Below are positions 43,813-52,328 of a stretch of 64,000 bases of DNA, piece after piece. The first letter of the stretch is position 1, and every line of letters starts with the position of its first letter. Made by a program: the position numbers and the translations under genes. Location: positions 173,115-237,114 of the forward strand of contig NZ_JAHESF010000010.1 in the NCBI RefSeq assembly GCF_018598225.1, read 5' to 3'. Below the pieces are notes generated by a model. It saw only the letters and a list, made by a program, of their open reading frames with translations. It had not been told where the DNA came from and searched no databases. This DNA is from Chryseosolibacter histidinae (GTDB taxonomy: Bacteria > Bacteroidota > Bacteroidia > Cytophagales > Cyclobacteriaceae).

Positions 43813-45399
43813 ATGGAAAGTGTGGATAAGTCGCCCGCGGGCGATGCCATTGAAAGTAATGTGCGCAACCTGTTCGAACATGCCCCGGCGCTGATCTGCG
43901 TGCTGCGGGGCAGAGAAGGCAGGTGCGAGATATTCAACCCTCCCCTGGCGAAATGGTGGGGCTATCGCGATGTGATGCAGCGAACCATGCGGGAGGCCTG
44001 GCCTGAGCTTGAAGGCAGGCACATTTTTGAAATAGTAGAAAAGGTTTATGACACCGGCCAAACCCACTACCTCAACGAGTTCAGGGCGGAGGTGATCAAA
44101 GAGAATATAACGAGCCATTTCTTTTTCAATTTCGTATTCACGCCATTCTTCCCTTCTCCGGGCCGGATCGACGGCGTGATGATCTTCGGCCATGACGTAA
44201 CGGACATCGTGTCTGCCCGCAAAAAAACGGAGGAGAGCAGGCTGGAGCTCATCCAGATGGCTGACGCCATGCCACAGCTCGTCTGGATCACAAATGCTAA
44301 CGGAGCGATAACCTACATCAACAAAAGGATCTGGGAATTCGCCGCCGCGAAAAGCTTTGTGCCGGGCAGCGTAGCTCTGCAGGATCTCGTTTATGGCGAA
44401 GACAAACCTCTGGTGGACACAGCGTGGAAGCGCGCCATTTCCACGGGTGAAAGCTACGCACAGGAACACCGCATGCCGATGAAAGATGGCGCTGTAAAGT
44501 GGCATCTCAGCCGGGCCTATCCTTACCGGGATGCCGGAGGGAACGTATTGAAATGGTTCGGCACAACGACCGATATAGATGATCAGAAACAGATCGCCTC
44601 GCAGCTGGAGAAACGAGTGAAGGAACGTACACAGGAGCTGACCGAAGCAAACGCCGATCTCGAACGCTCCAACCAGGAGCTCGAGCAGTTTGCCTATGTT
44701 GTGAGCCACGACCTGCAGGAACCGCTGCGCAAGATCAGATCATTCGGTGAGGTGCTGAAGAACAACCACGGTGCATCGCTTGGCACAGCCGGGGAAGACA
44801 TCGTTAGAAGAATGCAGACGGCTTCGGAAAGAATGCGCCAGCTGATCGATGACCTGCTTGCGTATGCAAAAATATCGCGTAACGCGCACAGCCGGCAAGT
44901 TGTGGATCCCGCTGCCATCATCACCGATGTGCTTACAGACCTTGAGACAACCATGCTCGAAAAAAATGCGCGCGTGGAGGTCGGGAGATTATATCCCGTC
45001 AGCGGAGACGCTGTAAAGCTGAGACAGTTGTTTCAAAACCTGATCAGCAATGCCATCAAGTTCTCGAAGCATGATACTGCGCCACGGATCACCATCACGG
45101 CGGAGCTGGTCACCGGGGCAAACTCCGGCTTCAGGTTGGCGCCGGAGCTCAATCAAAAACAATTCCAGTGCATTACCGTCGCCGATAATGGCATCGGGTT
45201 CAGTAGCGACGATGCCGACAAGATCTTTCAGCTCTTCCACCGGCTCCACGGACACAAGGAGTATGCAGGTTCCGGCGTAGGCCTATCCATTGTTCAAAAA
45301 GTGATGGAGATCCACCATGGTTACGTGATGGCAGAAGGAAAACCGGGGTCAGGTGCTGTGTTCAGGTTGTTGTTTCCATGCAATGAAGCGGAGTTGTGA
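43813..45399 (+). CDS. Cytoplasmic PAS-domain histidine kinase
   Basis: 528 residues from ATG at 43813 (MESVDKSPAGDAIES); the upstream extension to 43759 is unlikely. Two PAS domains (about 20-150, LFEHAPALICVLRGREG; and about 155-280, MADAMPQLVWITNANGAITYINKR with a PAC-like GNVLKWFGTTTDID). A coiled linker (LEKRVKERTQELTEANADLERSNQ) leads to the H-box FAYVVSHDLQEPLRKIRSF, N-box LFQNLISNAIKFSKH, G1 VADNGIGF and G2 GSGVGLSIVQKV. No membrane segment is present. It is an orphan kinase; no response regulator gene lies next to it. Confidence 0.93.
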   Translation: MESVDKSPAGDAIESNVRNLFEHAPALICVLRGREGRCEIFNPPLAKWWGYRDVMQRTMREAWPELEGRHIFEIVEKVYDTGQTHYLNEFRAEVIKENITSHFFFNFVFTPFFPSPGRIDGVMIFGHDVTDIVSARKKTEESRLELIQMADAMPQLVWITNANGAITYINKRIWEFAAAKSFVPGSVALQDLVYGEDKPLVDTAWKRAISTGESYAQEHRMPMKDGAVKWHLSRAYPYRDAGGNVLKWFGTTTDIDDQKQIASQLEKRVKERTQELTEANADLERSNQELEQFAYVVSHDLQEPLRKIRSFGEVLKNNHGASLGTAGEDIVRRMQTASERMRQLIDDLLAYAKISRNAHSRQVVDPAAIITDVLTDLETTMLEKNARVEVGRLYPVSGDAVKLRQLFQNLISNAIKFSKHDTAPRITITAELVTGANSGFRLAPELNQKQFQCITVADNGIGFSSDDADKIFQLFHRLHGHKEYAGSGVGLSIVQKVMEIHHGYVMAEGKPGSGAVFRLLFPCNEAEL

Positions 45400-45401
45400 C
45401 T

Positions 45402-45542
45402 GGTTCCCGGTTGCCAGTCGCCGGTTCTGGCCAGTGTTAACTTAGTCTATTTCAGATTCTGTTCGTGGGCGTATAGAATCATCGCTGTCACGCGAATGCC
45501 GAAGCGCTTCCTAAACCGGCTACCTGGTAACTGGCAACTAGC
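45402..45542. repeat. Inverted pair of heptad arrays, family F2, element copy A
   Basis: The left arm (45402-45429) is GGTTCCC, GGTTGCC, AGTCGCC, GGTTCTG. The right arm (45515-45542) is ACCGGCT, ACCTGGT, AACTGGC, AACTAGC. The 85-bp core is homologous to that of the element at 46929-47082, with shared blocks such as 'TTCTGTTC', 'GTATAGA' and 'GCCGAAGC'. It fills the gap between convergent genes and overlaps the Nramp-like stop. Confidence 0.8.
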
Positions 45543-46887
45543 CAACGATTTTCACCACGCCATATACTCCCACGCCGAAGATCGAAATGATGCTGATCCA
45601 CAGGGCGATGTCGTACAGCACACCAGGTCTTGCGATCTGCTGTCGTTTGTAGCGGAAATGCAGGGCGGCAAAAACGATCAGGAACAGCAGCACCGATCCT
45701 ACCAATCCTCCGGAAAGGATCATGAGCACGGGCAGCTTGATGAAAAGATAGATGCACGCCCAGCAGAGTGGAAATATCCACGCCAGCACAGCGATCACTT
45801 TGCTGCGTTGCCGCAGATCGAAAAAATCGATCCAGCCAAGCTGACCGAAAATATCGGAGTACATACGGGTCCAGGCGGCGAGGCTTGCGAAGAGGCTCGA
45901 GTAAAGCACGAAGAAGGCCCCCACGAGATAAACGGTCCTGATGCCCGGCCCAAGTGACTTTGTGTAGATCAGGGCAACGGTCTCGATCAGCGCATTGCCC
46001 TCAGGCACTACGCCCATGCTGTGCAGTACGGCAGCGCCGAGCAGGTAAAATGCCGCGGTCACCAGCGTGTAGATCACCATGGCCATGATGGCATCCAGGT
46101 ACATCACTTTGATCCAGCCCCGGGCGCGGCTTCGCCATTCCTCACTGTTCTGCCGGGGACCTGTGTAAGCCGCATATCCTTTCTCCAGGCACCAGTAGTT
46201 GTAAGCCAGGATCTCATCGCTGGCAACACCCGTGATGCCAAAAGCGCCGATCGCCACCCCCACAATAGCACCCGAGAGCGAGAACTGCTGGCCATGCCAT
46301 ACATCGGCAAAAGTAAAACTGAATTGTGTGTACCGAAGCGCGAATACCGCCGTGACCGTGAGCAGCGTGAACATGGCCGTCATAAAAAGCGAGAACTTTT
46401 CAACCATGGCGTAATAACCTTTGTAAATGAGGATGGACGTGATGAGCGCGGCGATGAACACCCACACATAAACAGGCACATCACCGAACAGCATGTTCAG
46501 CACAATGGCCGTGCTGCCGATCATGCCGCCCAGCTGAATAACCTTGGAGATGATCAGGAGCAGGATCATCCACACCGTCCAGCGCCCTTTGCCGAACCTG
46601 GGGCCGGGAAGCTTACCCAGTGCCTGCATGGCAGTTTCTCCGGTGGTGATGGTGTGCTTGCCGAACTCGAGCTGCACGGCCACCTTCACCAGGCAACTGA
46701 TCACAATGATCCAGAATGCCGTGAAGCCCGCCTTCGCGCCCAGCGTGGTGGTTGCGATCAACTCACCCGACCCCACAATGGAGGCAGAAAGAATAAATCC
46801 CGGACCGAGGTGCTTGAGCTTTCCAATAAAAGTTGTTGGCGGAGGTTTGATGGTCTTCTCCGTGATGTGGTAGGGGTCTGGGGTCAA
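45538..46887 (-). CDS. Nramp-family transporter with non-canonical metal-site motifs
   Basis: A 449-residue membrane protein with about eleven helices. The Nramp frame is clear (HLGPGFILSASIVGSGELIATTTLGAKAGF at TM1; LEFGKHTITTGETAMQAL at TM3; VGVAIGAFGITGVASDEILAYNYW at TM6). In canonical Nramp proteins TM1 carries DPGN and TM6 carries MPH; here they are 'GSGEL' and 'ASDE'. This is a divergent clade whose ion is uncertain; it may carry another cation or work without proton coupling (inference). The gene is bracketed by two copies of the same F2 heptad element. Confidence 0.85.
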   Translation of the reverse strand: MTPDPYHITEKTIKPPPTTFIGKLKHLGPGFILSASIVGSGELIATTTLGAKAGFTAFWIIVISCLVKVAVQLEFGKHTITTGETAMQALGKLPGPRFGKGRWTVWMILLLIISKVIQLGGMIGSTAIVLNMLFGDVPVYVWVFIAALITSILIYKGYYAMVEKFSLFMTAMFTLLTVTAVFALRYTQFSFTFADVWHGQQFSLSGAIVGVAIGAFGITGVASDEILAYNYWCLEKGYAAYTGPRQNSEEWRSRARGWIKVMYLDAIMAMVIYTLVTAAFYLLGAAVLHSMGVVPEGNALIETVALIYTKSLGPGIRTVYLVGAFFVLYSSLFASLAAWTRMYSDIFGQLGWIDFFDLRQRSKVIAVLAWIFPLCWACIYLFIKLPVLMILSGGLVGSVLLFLIVFAALHFRYKRQQIARPGVLYDIALWISIISIFGVGVYGVVKIVG

Positions 46888-46899
46888 AGGAGGTGGGGG

Positions 46900-47082
46900 T
46901 TTAAGGTTTGAAGTTTGAAGTTTGAAGTTGTTGCCGGTTACCGGTTGCCAGTTGCCGGTTCTGGGCGGGTGTTAGTTTTTATCTACTCAGTTTCTGTTCA
47001 TGGTGTATAGATCGTAGATGATATCGCGAACGCCGAAGCACTCCCAAACCGGCTATCCGGTAACTGGCAACTGGCAACCAAA
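46900..47082. repeat. F1 heptads followed by inverted F2 pair, element copy B
   Basis: F1 units at 46900-46927 are TTTAAGG then TTTGAAG three times. F2 left arm (46929-46963): TGTTGCC, GGTTACC, GGTTGCC, AGTTGCC, GGTTCTG. F2 right arm (47048-47082): ACCGGCT, ATCCGGT, AACTGGC, AACTGGC. The core matches that of the element at 45402-45542. It ends 14 bp before the Lhr stop. Confidence 0.8.
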
Positions 47083-47095
47083 TCCTCCCTCGTTT

Positions 47096-50000
47096 CTAAG
47101 AGCTCACTCCCAGGTACTTCCTCAATTTGGGTGATACATGGTGCTGCACCAACGCGTGTTGCAGCGGCCACTTCTTCTCGGCATCGGGCTCGATGAGGAA
47201 CTGGATCTCTTTGGCTTCGCGGATGGCTACGGGCACACCGTCCTGGTACAGGATCCTGTTGCCGGAGAATGCGGGGATGCGTCTTCCGGGGGTGATGATG
47301 CCCGTGAGGTTCAGCGGATCCGCAGCACTGATGGAGATCAGCACGTCTTTCTTCGTATCCTTTTTGGTGTTGCGCAGCTCCACGATGGCTTCGGGCAACG
47401 CGAACTGCTCACCATAGACCCCTTCCACAAATCGTCCGCCGCGGATCTGGCCACGTGCTTCCATGGTTCTGAGCACGCGCACAAGGTCACGCCAGGGCGG
47501 CGCCAGGTTCTCACGTTCGGCCAGCTTCCTGAACAGCACACCATACCGGCGGAGCAAGGCCCAGGCAATGGTCTCGATATCCTGCTGTGCGCCGCGTTCA
47601 TCTCTCTGCGCTTCAGGCTCATGCACATCGTGCAACAACGACCAACGGCCGGCATAGTTCATGGAGAAGATCTCCACATCGCGTCTATGGCCTGCATTAG
47701 TTTTGTATTTGTCGGGCACCAGCAAGGCACGTAATCCTGTAAAAGAATCAGACGTAATGAGGCCGGCGCCGATCAGCTCACCGAGGGCATCTTCGGCCTG
47801 TGACGGGAAGAGCTTCGTTTTGTAAACGATGTCGTCGAAGAATGAAGCGCCATGCTTTTGCAGCACGGCCAGCACCTGCTGTGCTTTCGTTGAAAGGCCG
47901 TTGCTTTCGGAGTCGTCGGGGTGGAACTGGATGTTCTTCCATACGTTGAGGTGCGCTCTGTTTACAAAGGCTACCGGCGTGGTACGGATGGGACTGCTTG
48001 CCTTTTTGTCTTTGCCGGCAGAAGAGGCGATCCGGAAGCGCCCCCATGAGATCTTTCCGGCTATGGAGAGCATATCGAGCCACTGGTGGTCGTACGCATC
48101 GATGCGCGCCGGCAGGATGTCGGCTTCCCACGCCACCGCCGGAGCTTCATACCCCTCGAGCTTCTGGATGGCGTGCTCGAGCGCCACGGGGCCCTGGGGT
48201 TGTTTTCCCTCTCCCAGCTGATGCCACGAAAAGAGAAAGCGCATATAGTCCGAAGCGGAAACAGGTTGGATTTCGCTGCGAAGTTTCCTGATGGTATAGC
48301 GGTGAATGCGTGCCAGCAACCTGCGCTCACACCATTCGTTGGTATTGGGGCCGCTGAAGCTTCCCCTGAAAGCAAAACCTTCGTTCTCGAGCCTGAGCAG
48401 CGCAAGGTCGATGGTGCCGGTGGAAAGGTCCATGAGGCCGGCCAGTGTCTCGGCCGTTACAGGGCCCATGATCTCCAGCCTTCCGCGAATCAGCTCCGTC
48501 AGCGCATCTTTGTCGGCCGGCACCTGCCTGATCTTTTCCGGTACTGTTACGGCATGTTCGAGCGTACGGTCAGGGTACACGGCGGTCATATAGGGAACAC
48601 GTTCCGTCGCTACCCACAGCACCTGTTTGCCCGCGAGCGCCGTAGCCCGGCCCGCGGTCACCAGCTCATAGAAGTAGGTCTCCCACTGGTTTTCAATTCC
48701 CTCCTGCCGGGTAATAAATCCTGATAACAAGAGCGCATCATGAAGCTCGTCTGCGGTGGTGGCTTCCGGCCATGCTTCGCGTTGCACTGCTTCAATGGCC
48801 TCGGGATCGAGCTTGCCGATGTCATTGGCTTCTGCAGGTGAAAGCGACCGCCTGCTTCTCACGGCCAGTGTTCTGCGCTCTTCCAGTGGCGCATCGTCGA
48901 GGAAGGCATAGGGCCTTGCGTTCACAATTTCGTAGGCGAGTGGCGAAGGTTCTTTCAGGTCGCGCGCCACCAGGTTCACCTGTTTCTTTTTGATCTTGCG
49001 CAGCAGGTCCTCCAGTCCTTCGATATCCATGGCCTCATACAGACAATCGTGGATGGTCTGCCTTACCAGCGGATGGTTGGGCACTTCACGCTCACCGGGA
49101 ATATTTTCCAGACATGCCAGCTGATCGGGGAATACCTGTGCCACCAGGTCTTCAGACTGCATGCGCTGAAGTTGTGCCGGCACTTTGCGGTCTGCCCTTC
49201 TGCGGATCACGGCCAGTGCACGTGATGCATTCCAGCGCCAGCGAATACCGAAGATGGGCGCATCCAGCATCGCCTGCACCAGCACGTCGCGCACGGTTTC
49301 GGGACTGAGATAACTGAAGACCTCTTCCAACGGAAAGCTATGGGTAGACCCGAGCGAAAGGATGATGGCATTGTCGTTGGCGGCGGCCTGCAGCTCGAAG
49401 TTGAACTTGCGGCAGAACTTTTTGCGCAGGGCGAGTCCCCAGGCCTTGTTCATGCGGTTGCCGAAAGGTGAATGGATCACCAGGTGCATGTCACCCGCTT
49501 CATCGAAGAAACGCTCCATCACAATATTCTGCTGCGTGGGCATCACCTTCAGCGCCGCCTTGGCCGCACCGAGGTAATCCGTTAGCTGGTCTGCCGCTTC
49601 GGGCGTCAGTTTCTTTTCATGCACCAGCCAGTCTACGGCATCTTTTTTCCAGGTGTTATCCGGGTGGTCCGGGTCCTGCTCCAGGGCTTCAAGGTTGCCC
49701 AGCCTGGAGATCACTTCTTCGCGCAAGCGTGAGACAGCAAAAGAAAGCTCTTTCGTACGCCCCGGCGCCTCCCCCAGCCAGAACGGGATGTTCGGAGGCT
49801 GGCCTGCAGCGTCTTCCACACGTACCCTGCCACTCTCGATCCTCAGGATCTTCCAGGAGTTGTTGCCAAGTTTAAAAATATCGCCGGGAATGCTTTCGAT
49901 GGCAAAGTCTTCATTGAGCGTCCCGAGGAAGACGTTGCCGGGTTCGAGCATCACCTCGTATTCAAAGTTATCAGGGATGGCGCCGCCTGACATGATCGCG

Positions 50001-51451
50001 GTAAGGCGTGCGCCCTTCCGGGCTTTGATGCGTCCGTTCACCATGTCGTGGTAGAGGTACGCTGCTCTCCTGCCGTTGCGGCCTGTAAAACCTTCTGACA
50101 GCATAACGATCACCTCGTCAAACTCCGAACGGCTCAGATCACGGTAAGGATATGCTTTTTTAACCAGGGTAAACAATTCATCCTCGGTATATTCCTGGCA
50201 AGAGGTCTCCGCTACGATCTGCTGTGCCAGCACATCGAGTGGTTTTTCGGGCATGATGATCCGGTCGAGCTCACCCCGCTGAATGGCGTCCATGATGGCG
50301 GCGCAATCCACCAGCTCATCGGTGGTGAGGGGAAAAAGTTTGCCTTTGGGTGTCTTGTTCACGCTGTGCCCCGAGCGCCCCACCCGCTGTAAAAAAGCAG
50401 CGATGGAGCGTGGCGAGCCGATCTGACATACGAGGTCGATAGAACCCACGTCTATGCCCAGCTCCATGGAAGCGGTGGCCACCAGCGCGCGCAGGTTGCC
50501 CGACTTCAGCCTGCGTTCCGCGTCGAAGCGCAGGTCTTTGGACATACTGCCATGGTGCGCCAGCACAAAACCCGGTCCCAACTTTTCGTTGAGGTTATGC
50601 GACAACCGTTCCGCGAGCCGGCGTGTATTGACAAAGATGAGCGTGGTCTCGTGGCTTGAGATGAGGTTGATGAGCCTGTCGTAGATCTCCGTCCATACTT
50701 CATTGGCCATCACGGCCGTGAGCGGCGATCGCGGGATCTCGATGGAGAGGTCGAGCTTGCGCGCATGGCCTGCGTCGATGATGTGGCAATCGGCAGTGTT
50801 GCCGGAAAGGAACTGCGCTACCTGCTCCACGGGCTTCTGCGTGGCGGAGAGGCCGATGCGGTGGAGCTTTCTGCCGATGAGGGCTTCAAGACGTTCCACT
50901 GAAAGCGAGAGGTGCGAGCCCCGCTTGTCGCCTACCATGGCGTGGATCTCGTCGAGGATCAGCGTATGAACCGTGCTGAGCATTTTGCGACCGTTGGTGC
51001 TGGTGAGCAGCAGGTACAACGATTCGGGGGTGGTGACAAGAATGTGGGGCGGATGTTTGACCATGGCGGCCCGGTCTGCCATCGGTGTATCGCCTGTTCT
51101 CACCATCACGCTGATATCGGCACCGGGTAGTCCCCGGCTTTCAAGCTCTTGTTTGATGCCATCCAGGGGAAACTGAAGGTTGCGTTCAATGTCGTTGCTC
51201 AGCGCTTTGAGTGGTGAAACATATACTACCTGTGTACCGGGCTGCAACGTTCCGGCGATACCCTGGCGTACCAGGTCGTCGATGGCCGAAAGAAAGGCGG
51301 AAAGTGTTTTGCCTGATCCTGTGGGCGCGGCAATAAGCGTATTCTGTGAAGACTTGATAGCCTTCCACGCCTGGTTTTGAACCTCTGTAGGCTGCCTGAA
51401 GCTCCTTTCAAACCACGCAGCCACTGCACTATGAAACAGCGTAAGGGACAT
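47096..51451 (-). CDS. lhr: Large Lhr-type superfamily 2 DNA helicase (full length)
   Basis: 1451 residues from ATG at 51451 (MSLTLFHSAVAAWFERSF); the longer upstream frame is unlikely. Helicase motifs: Q-like FRQPTEVQNQAW, Walker A AAPTGSGKT, Ia VSPLKALSND, II LILDEIHAM (DEIH), III LSATQ, IV TLIFVNTRRLAERL, V ATASMELGIDVG and VI QRVGRSGH. The Lhr core with winged-helix and DUF4910-like beta domain continues to about 880, and a long C-terminal region to 1451. E. coli Lhr is similar in length (~1538). Lhr unwinds DNA and RNA:DNA duplexes with 3'-5' polarity and acts in DNA repair. It is a single gene. Confidence 0.95.
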   Translation of the reverse strand: MSLTLFHSAVAAWFERSFRQPTEVQNQAWKAIKSSQNTLIAAPTGSGKTLSAFLSAIDDLVRQGIAGTLQPGTQVVYVSPLKALSNDIERNLQFPLDGIKQELESRGLPGADISVMVRTGDTPMADRAAMVKHPPHILVTTPESLYLLLTSTNGRKMLSTVHTLILDEIHAMVGDKRGSHLSLSVERLEALIGRKLHRIGLSATQKPVEQVAQFLSGNTADCHIIDAGHARKLDLSIEIPRSPLTAVMANEVWTEIYDRLINLISSHETTLIFVNTRRLAERLSHNLNEKLGPGFVLAHHGSMSKDLRFDAERRLKSGNLRALVATASMELGIDVGSIDLVCQIGSPRSIAAFLQRVGRSGHSVNKTPKGKLFPLTTDELVDCAAIMDAIQRGELDRIIMPEKPLDVLAQQIVAETSCQEYTEDELFTLVKKAYPYRDLSRSEFDEVIVMLSEGFTGRNGRRAAYLYHDMVNGRIKARKGARLTAIMSGGAIPDNFEYEVMLEPGNVFLGTLNEDFAIESIPGDIFKLGNNSWKILRIESGRVRVEDAAGQPPNIPFWLGEAPGRTKELSFAVSRLREEVISRLGNLEALEQDPDHPDNTWKKDAVDWLVHEKKLTPEAADQLTDYLGAAKAALKVMPTQQNIVMERFFDEAGDMHLVIHSPFGNRMNKAWGLALRKKFCRKFNFELQAAANDNAIILSLGSTHSFPLEEVFSYLSPETVRDVLVQAMLDAPIFGIRWRWNASRALAVIRRRADRKVPAQLQRMQSEDLVAQVFPDQLACLENIPGEREVPNHPLVRQTIHDCLYEAMDIEGLEDLLRKIKKKQVNLVARDLKEPSPLAYEIVNARPYAFLDDAPLEERRTLAVRSRRSLSPAEANDIGKLDPEAIEAVQREAWPEATTADELHDALLLSGFITRQEGIENQWETYFYELVTAGRATALAGKQVLWVATERVPYMTAVYPDRTLEHAVTVPEKIRQVPADKDALTELIRGRLEIMGPVTAETLAGLMDLSTGTIDLALLRLENEGFAFRGSFSGPNTNEWCERRLLARIHRYTIRKLRSEIQPVSASDYMRFLFSWHQLGEGKQPQGPVALEHAIQKLEGYEAPAVAWEADILPARIDAYDHQWLDMLSIAGKISWGRFRIASSAGKDKKASSPIRTTPVAFVNRAHLNVWKNIQFHPDDSESNGLSTKAQQVLAVLQKHGASFFDDIVYKTKLFPSQAEDALGELIGAGLITSDSFTGLRALLVPDKYKTNAGHRRDVEIFSMNYAGRWSLLHDVHEPEAQRDERGAQQDIETIAWALLRRYGVLFRKLAERENLAPPWRDLVRVLRTMEARGQIRGGRFVEGVYGEQFALPEAIVELRNTKKDTKKDVLISISAADPLNLTGIITPGRRIPAFSGNRILYQDGVPVAIREAKEIQFLIEPDAEKKWPLQHALVQHHVSPKLRKYLGVSS

Positions 51452-51513
51452 GATTTCTAAATTACAAAAATAAGGCAGGAATAATTTCATTGAGCGGGCG
51501 AGCAAGTGGGGTT

Positions 51514-51569
51514 AGTTTTAAGTTTAAGGTTTAAGGTTTAAAATTTAAAGTTTAAACTTCAAAGTTCAG
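51514..51569. repeat. Heptad array, family F1, in a divergent promoter region
   Basis: Eight consecutive 7-bp units: AGTTTTA, AGTTTAA, GGTTTAA, GGTTTAA, AATTTAA, AGTTTAA, ACTTCAA, AGTTCAG. It lies 63 bp upstream of the Lhr start and 127 bp upstream of the divergent gene. Confidence 0.75.
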
Positions 51570-51696
51570 GGAATCTGCCATCAGGGCATAAATACATCCT
51601 ACTTTAGGAGGATGGACCAGAATATTCGGCGAGAAGATTTAAAAAATTGAAGATAGATCACGATATTCGCCTGGTAAGCCCCGTAACCCCTAGCCT

Positions 51697-52179
51697 ATGA
51701 TCTTGGAAAAAGCCGCCCGGGAGGCGCTCACGTATTTATTTTCCGAATACCTGAAAGGGCCGGCGGTTATATATCCTATCAACAAGATCTCCCGGAAATA
51801 CAGGATCGACCCGGTTGAGTTCAGCGACTATTTATCGGACAATGGTTGGATCAGAGAACGATGGATCTATGAAAACGGCGACGTCGCCTGCAAGGTCTCC
51901 ATCATGGGCATAGAGCAGATCAATCCCGTATATGTACGCGAAAAGCTTCGCCAGCTCATCGGGGGCCTGGGAGAAGCCGGGGGCTCGAAACCGCTGATCA
52001 ACATTCTTGAACACAAGATCGAACAATATTCCATAGCGCTCGACACCGTGCGCCAGCTCGAACAGCTGGGACTGATCGAGATCCGCCATCCCAAAGACTC
52101 CATCGTTATTCAATTGACCGAAGAAGGCCAAAGGTGCTATCAGAGGGGTGCGAAGTCTTCGTTTACACTAATGGTGTGA
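51697..52179 (+). CDS. Hypothetical protein with probable winged-helix domains
   Basis: A 160-residue cytoplasmic protein that I do not recognise. The N-terminal part (IYPINKISRKYRIDPVEFSDYLSDNGWI) resembles a helix-turn-helix, and the C-terminal part (TVRQLEQLGLIEIRHPKDSIVIQLTEEGQRC) resembles a winged helix ending in a 'LTEEG' turn as in many small regulators. A transcription factor or DNA-binding role is plausible. It is a single gene, convergent with the DUF6377 gene, and a heptad pair begins 10 bp behind its stop. Confidence 0.75.
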   Translation: MILEKAAREALTYLFSEYLKGPAVIYPINKISRKYRIDPVEFSDYLSDNGWIRERWIYENGDVACKVSIMGIEQINPVYVREKLRQLIGGLGEAGGSKPLINILEHKIEQYSIALDTVRQLEQLGLIEIRHPKDSIVIQLTEEGQRCYQRGAKSSFTLMV

Positions 52180-52188
52180 TTTCGAAAA

Positions 52189-52328
52189 GGTACGAGGTAC
52201 GAAGTACGCGGTACGTGAGTACCGGCGGGTTTCATTGTATAGAAAGTAGGTACGATGTAGCAGCACGAACAATGTAAGGTGCGTGCATTTCCCTCGTACC
52301 TCGTATTTCGTACCTCGTGCTTCCTTAC
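52189..52328. repeat. Inverted pair of heptad arrays, family F4 (GGTACGA), between convergent genes
   Basis: The left arm (52189-52223) is GGTACGA, GGTACGA, AGTACGC, GGTACGT, GAGTACC. The right arm (52294-52328) is TCGTACC, TCGTATT, TCGTACC, TCGTGCT, TCCTTAC. Each arm is exactly five units. The right arm overlaps the stop codon of the DUF6377 gene (52325-52327). Confidence 0.85.

Noticed and set aside
47338..48405. Several frames of 100+ residues inside the Lhr gene on both strands
   Set aside because: Shadows of a long GC-rich gene whose helicase motifs are all in one frame.
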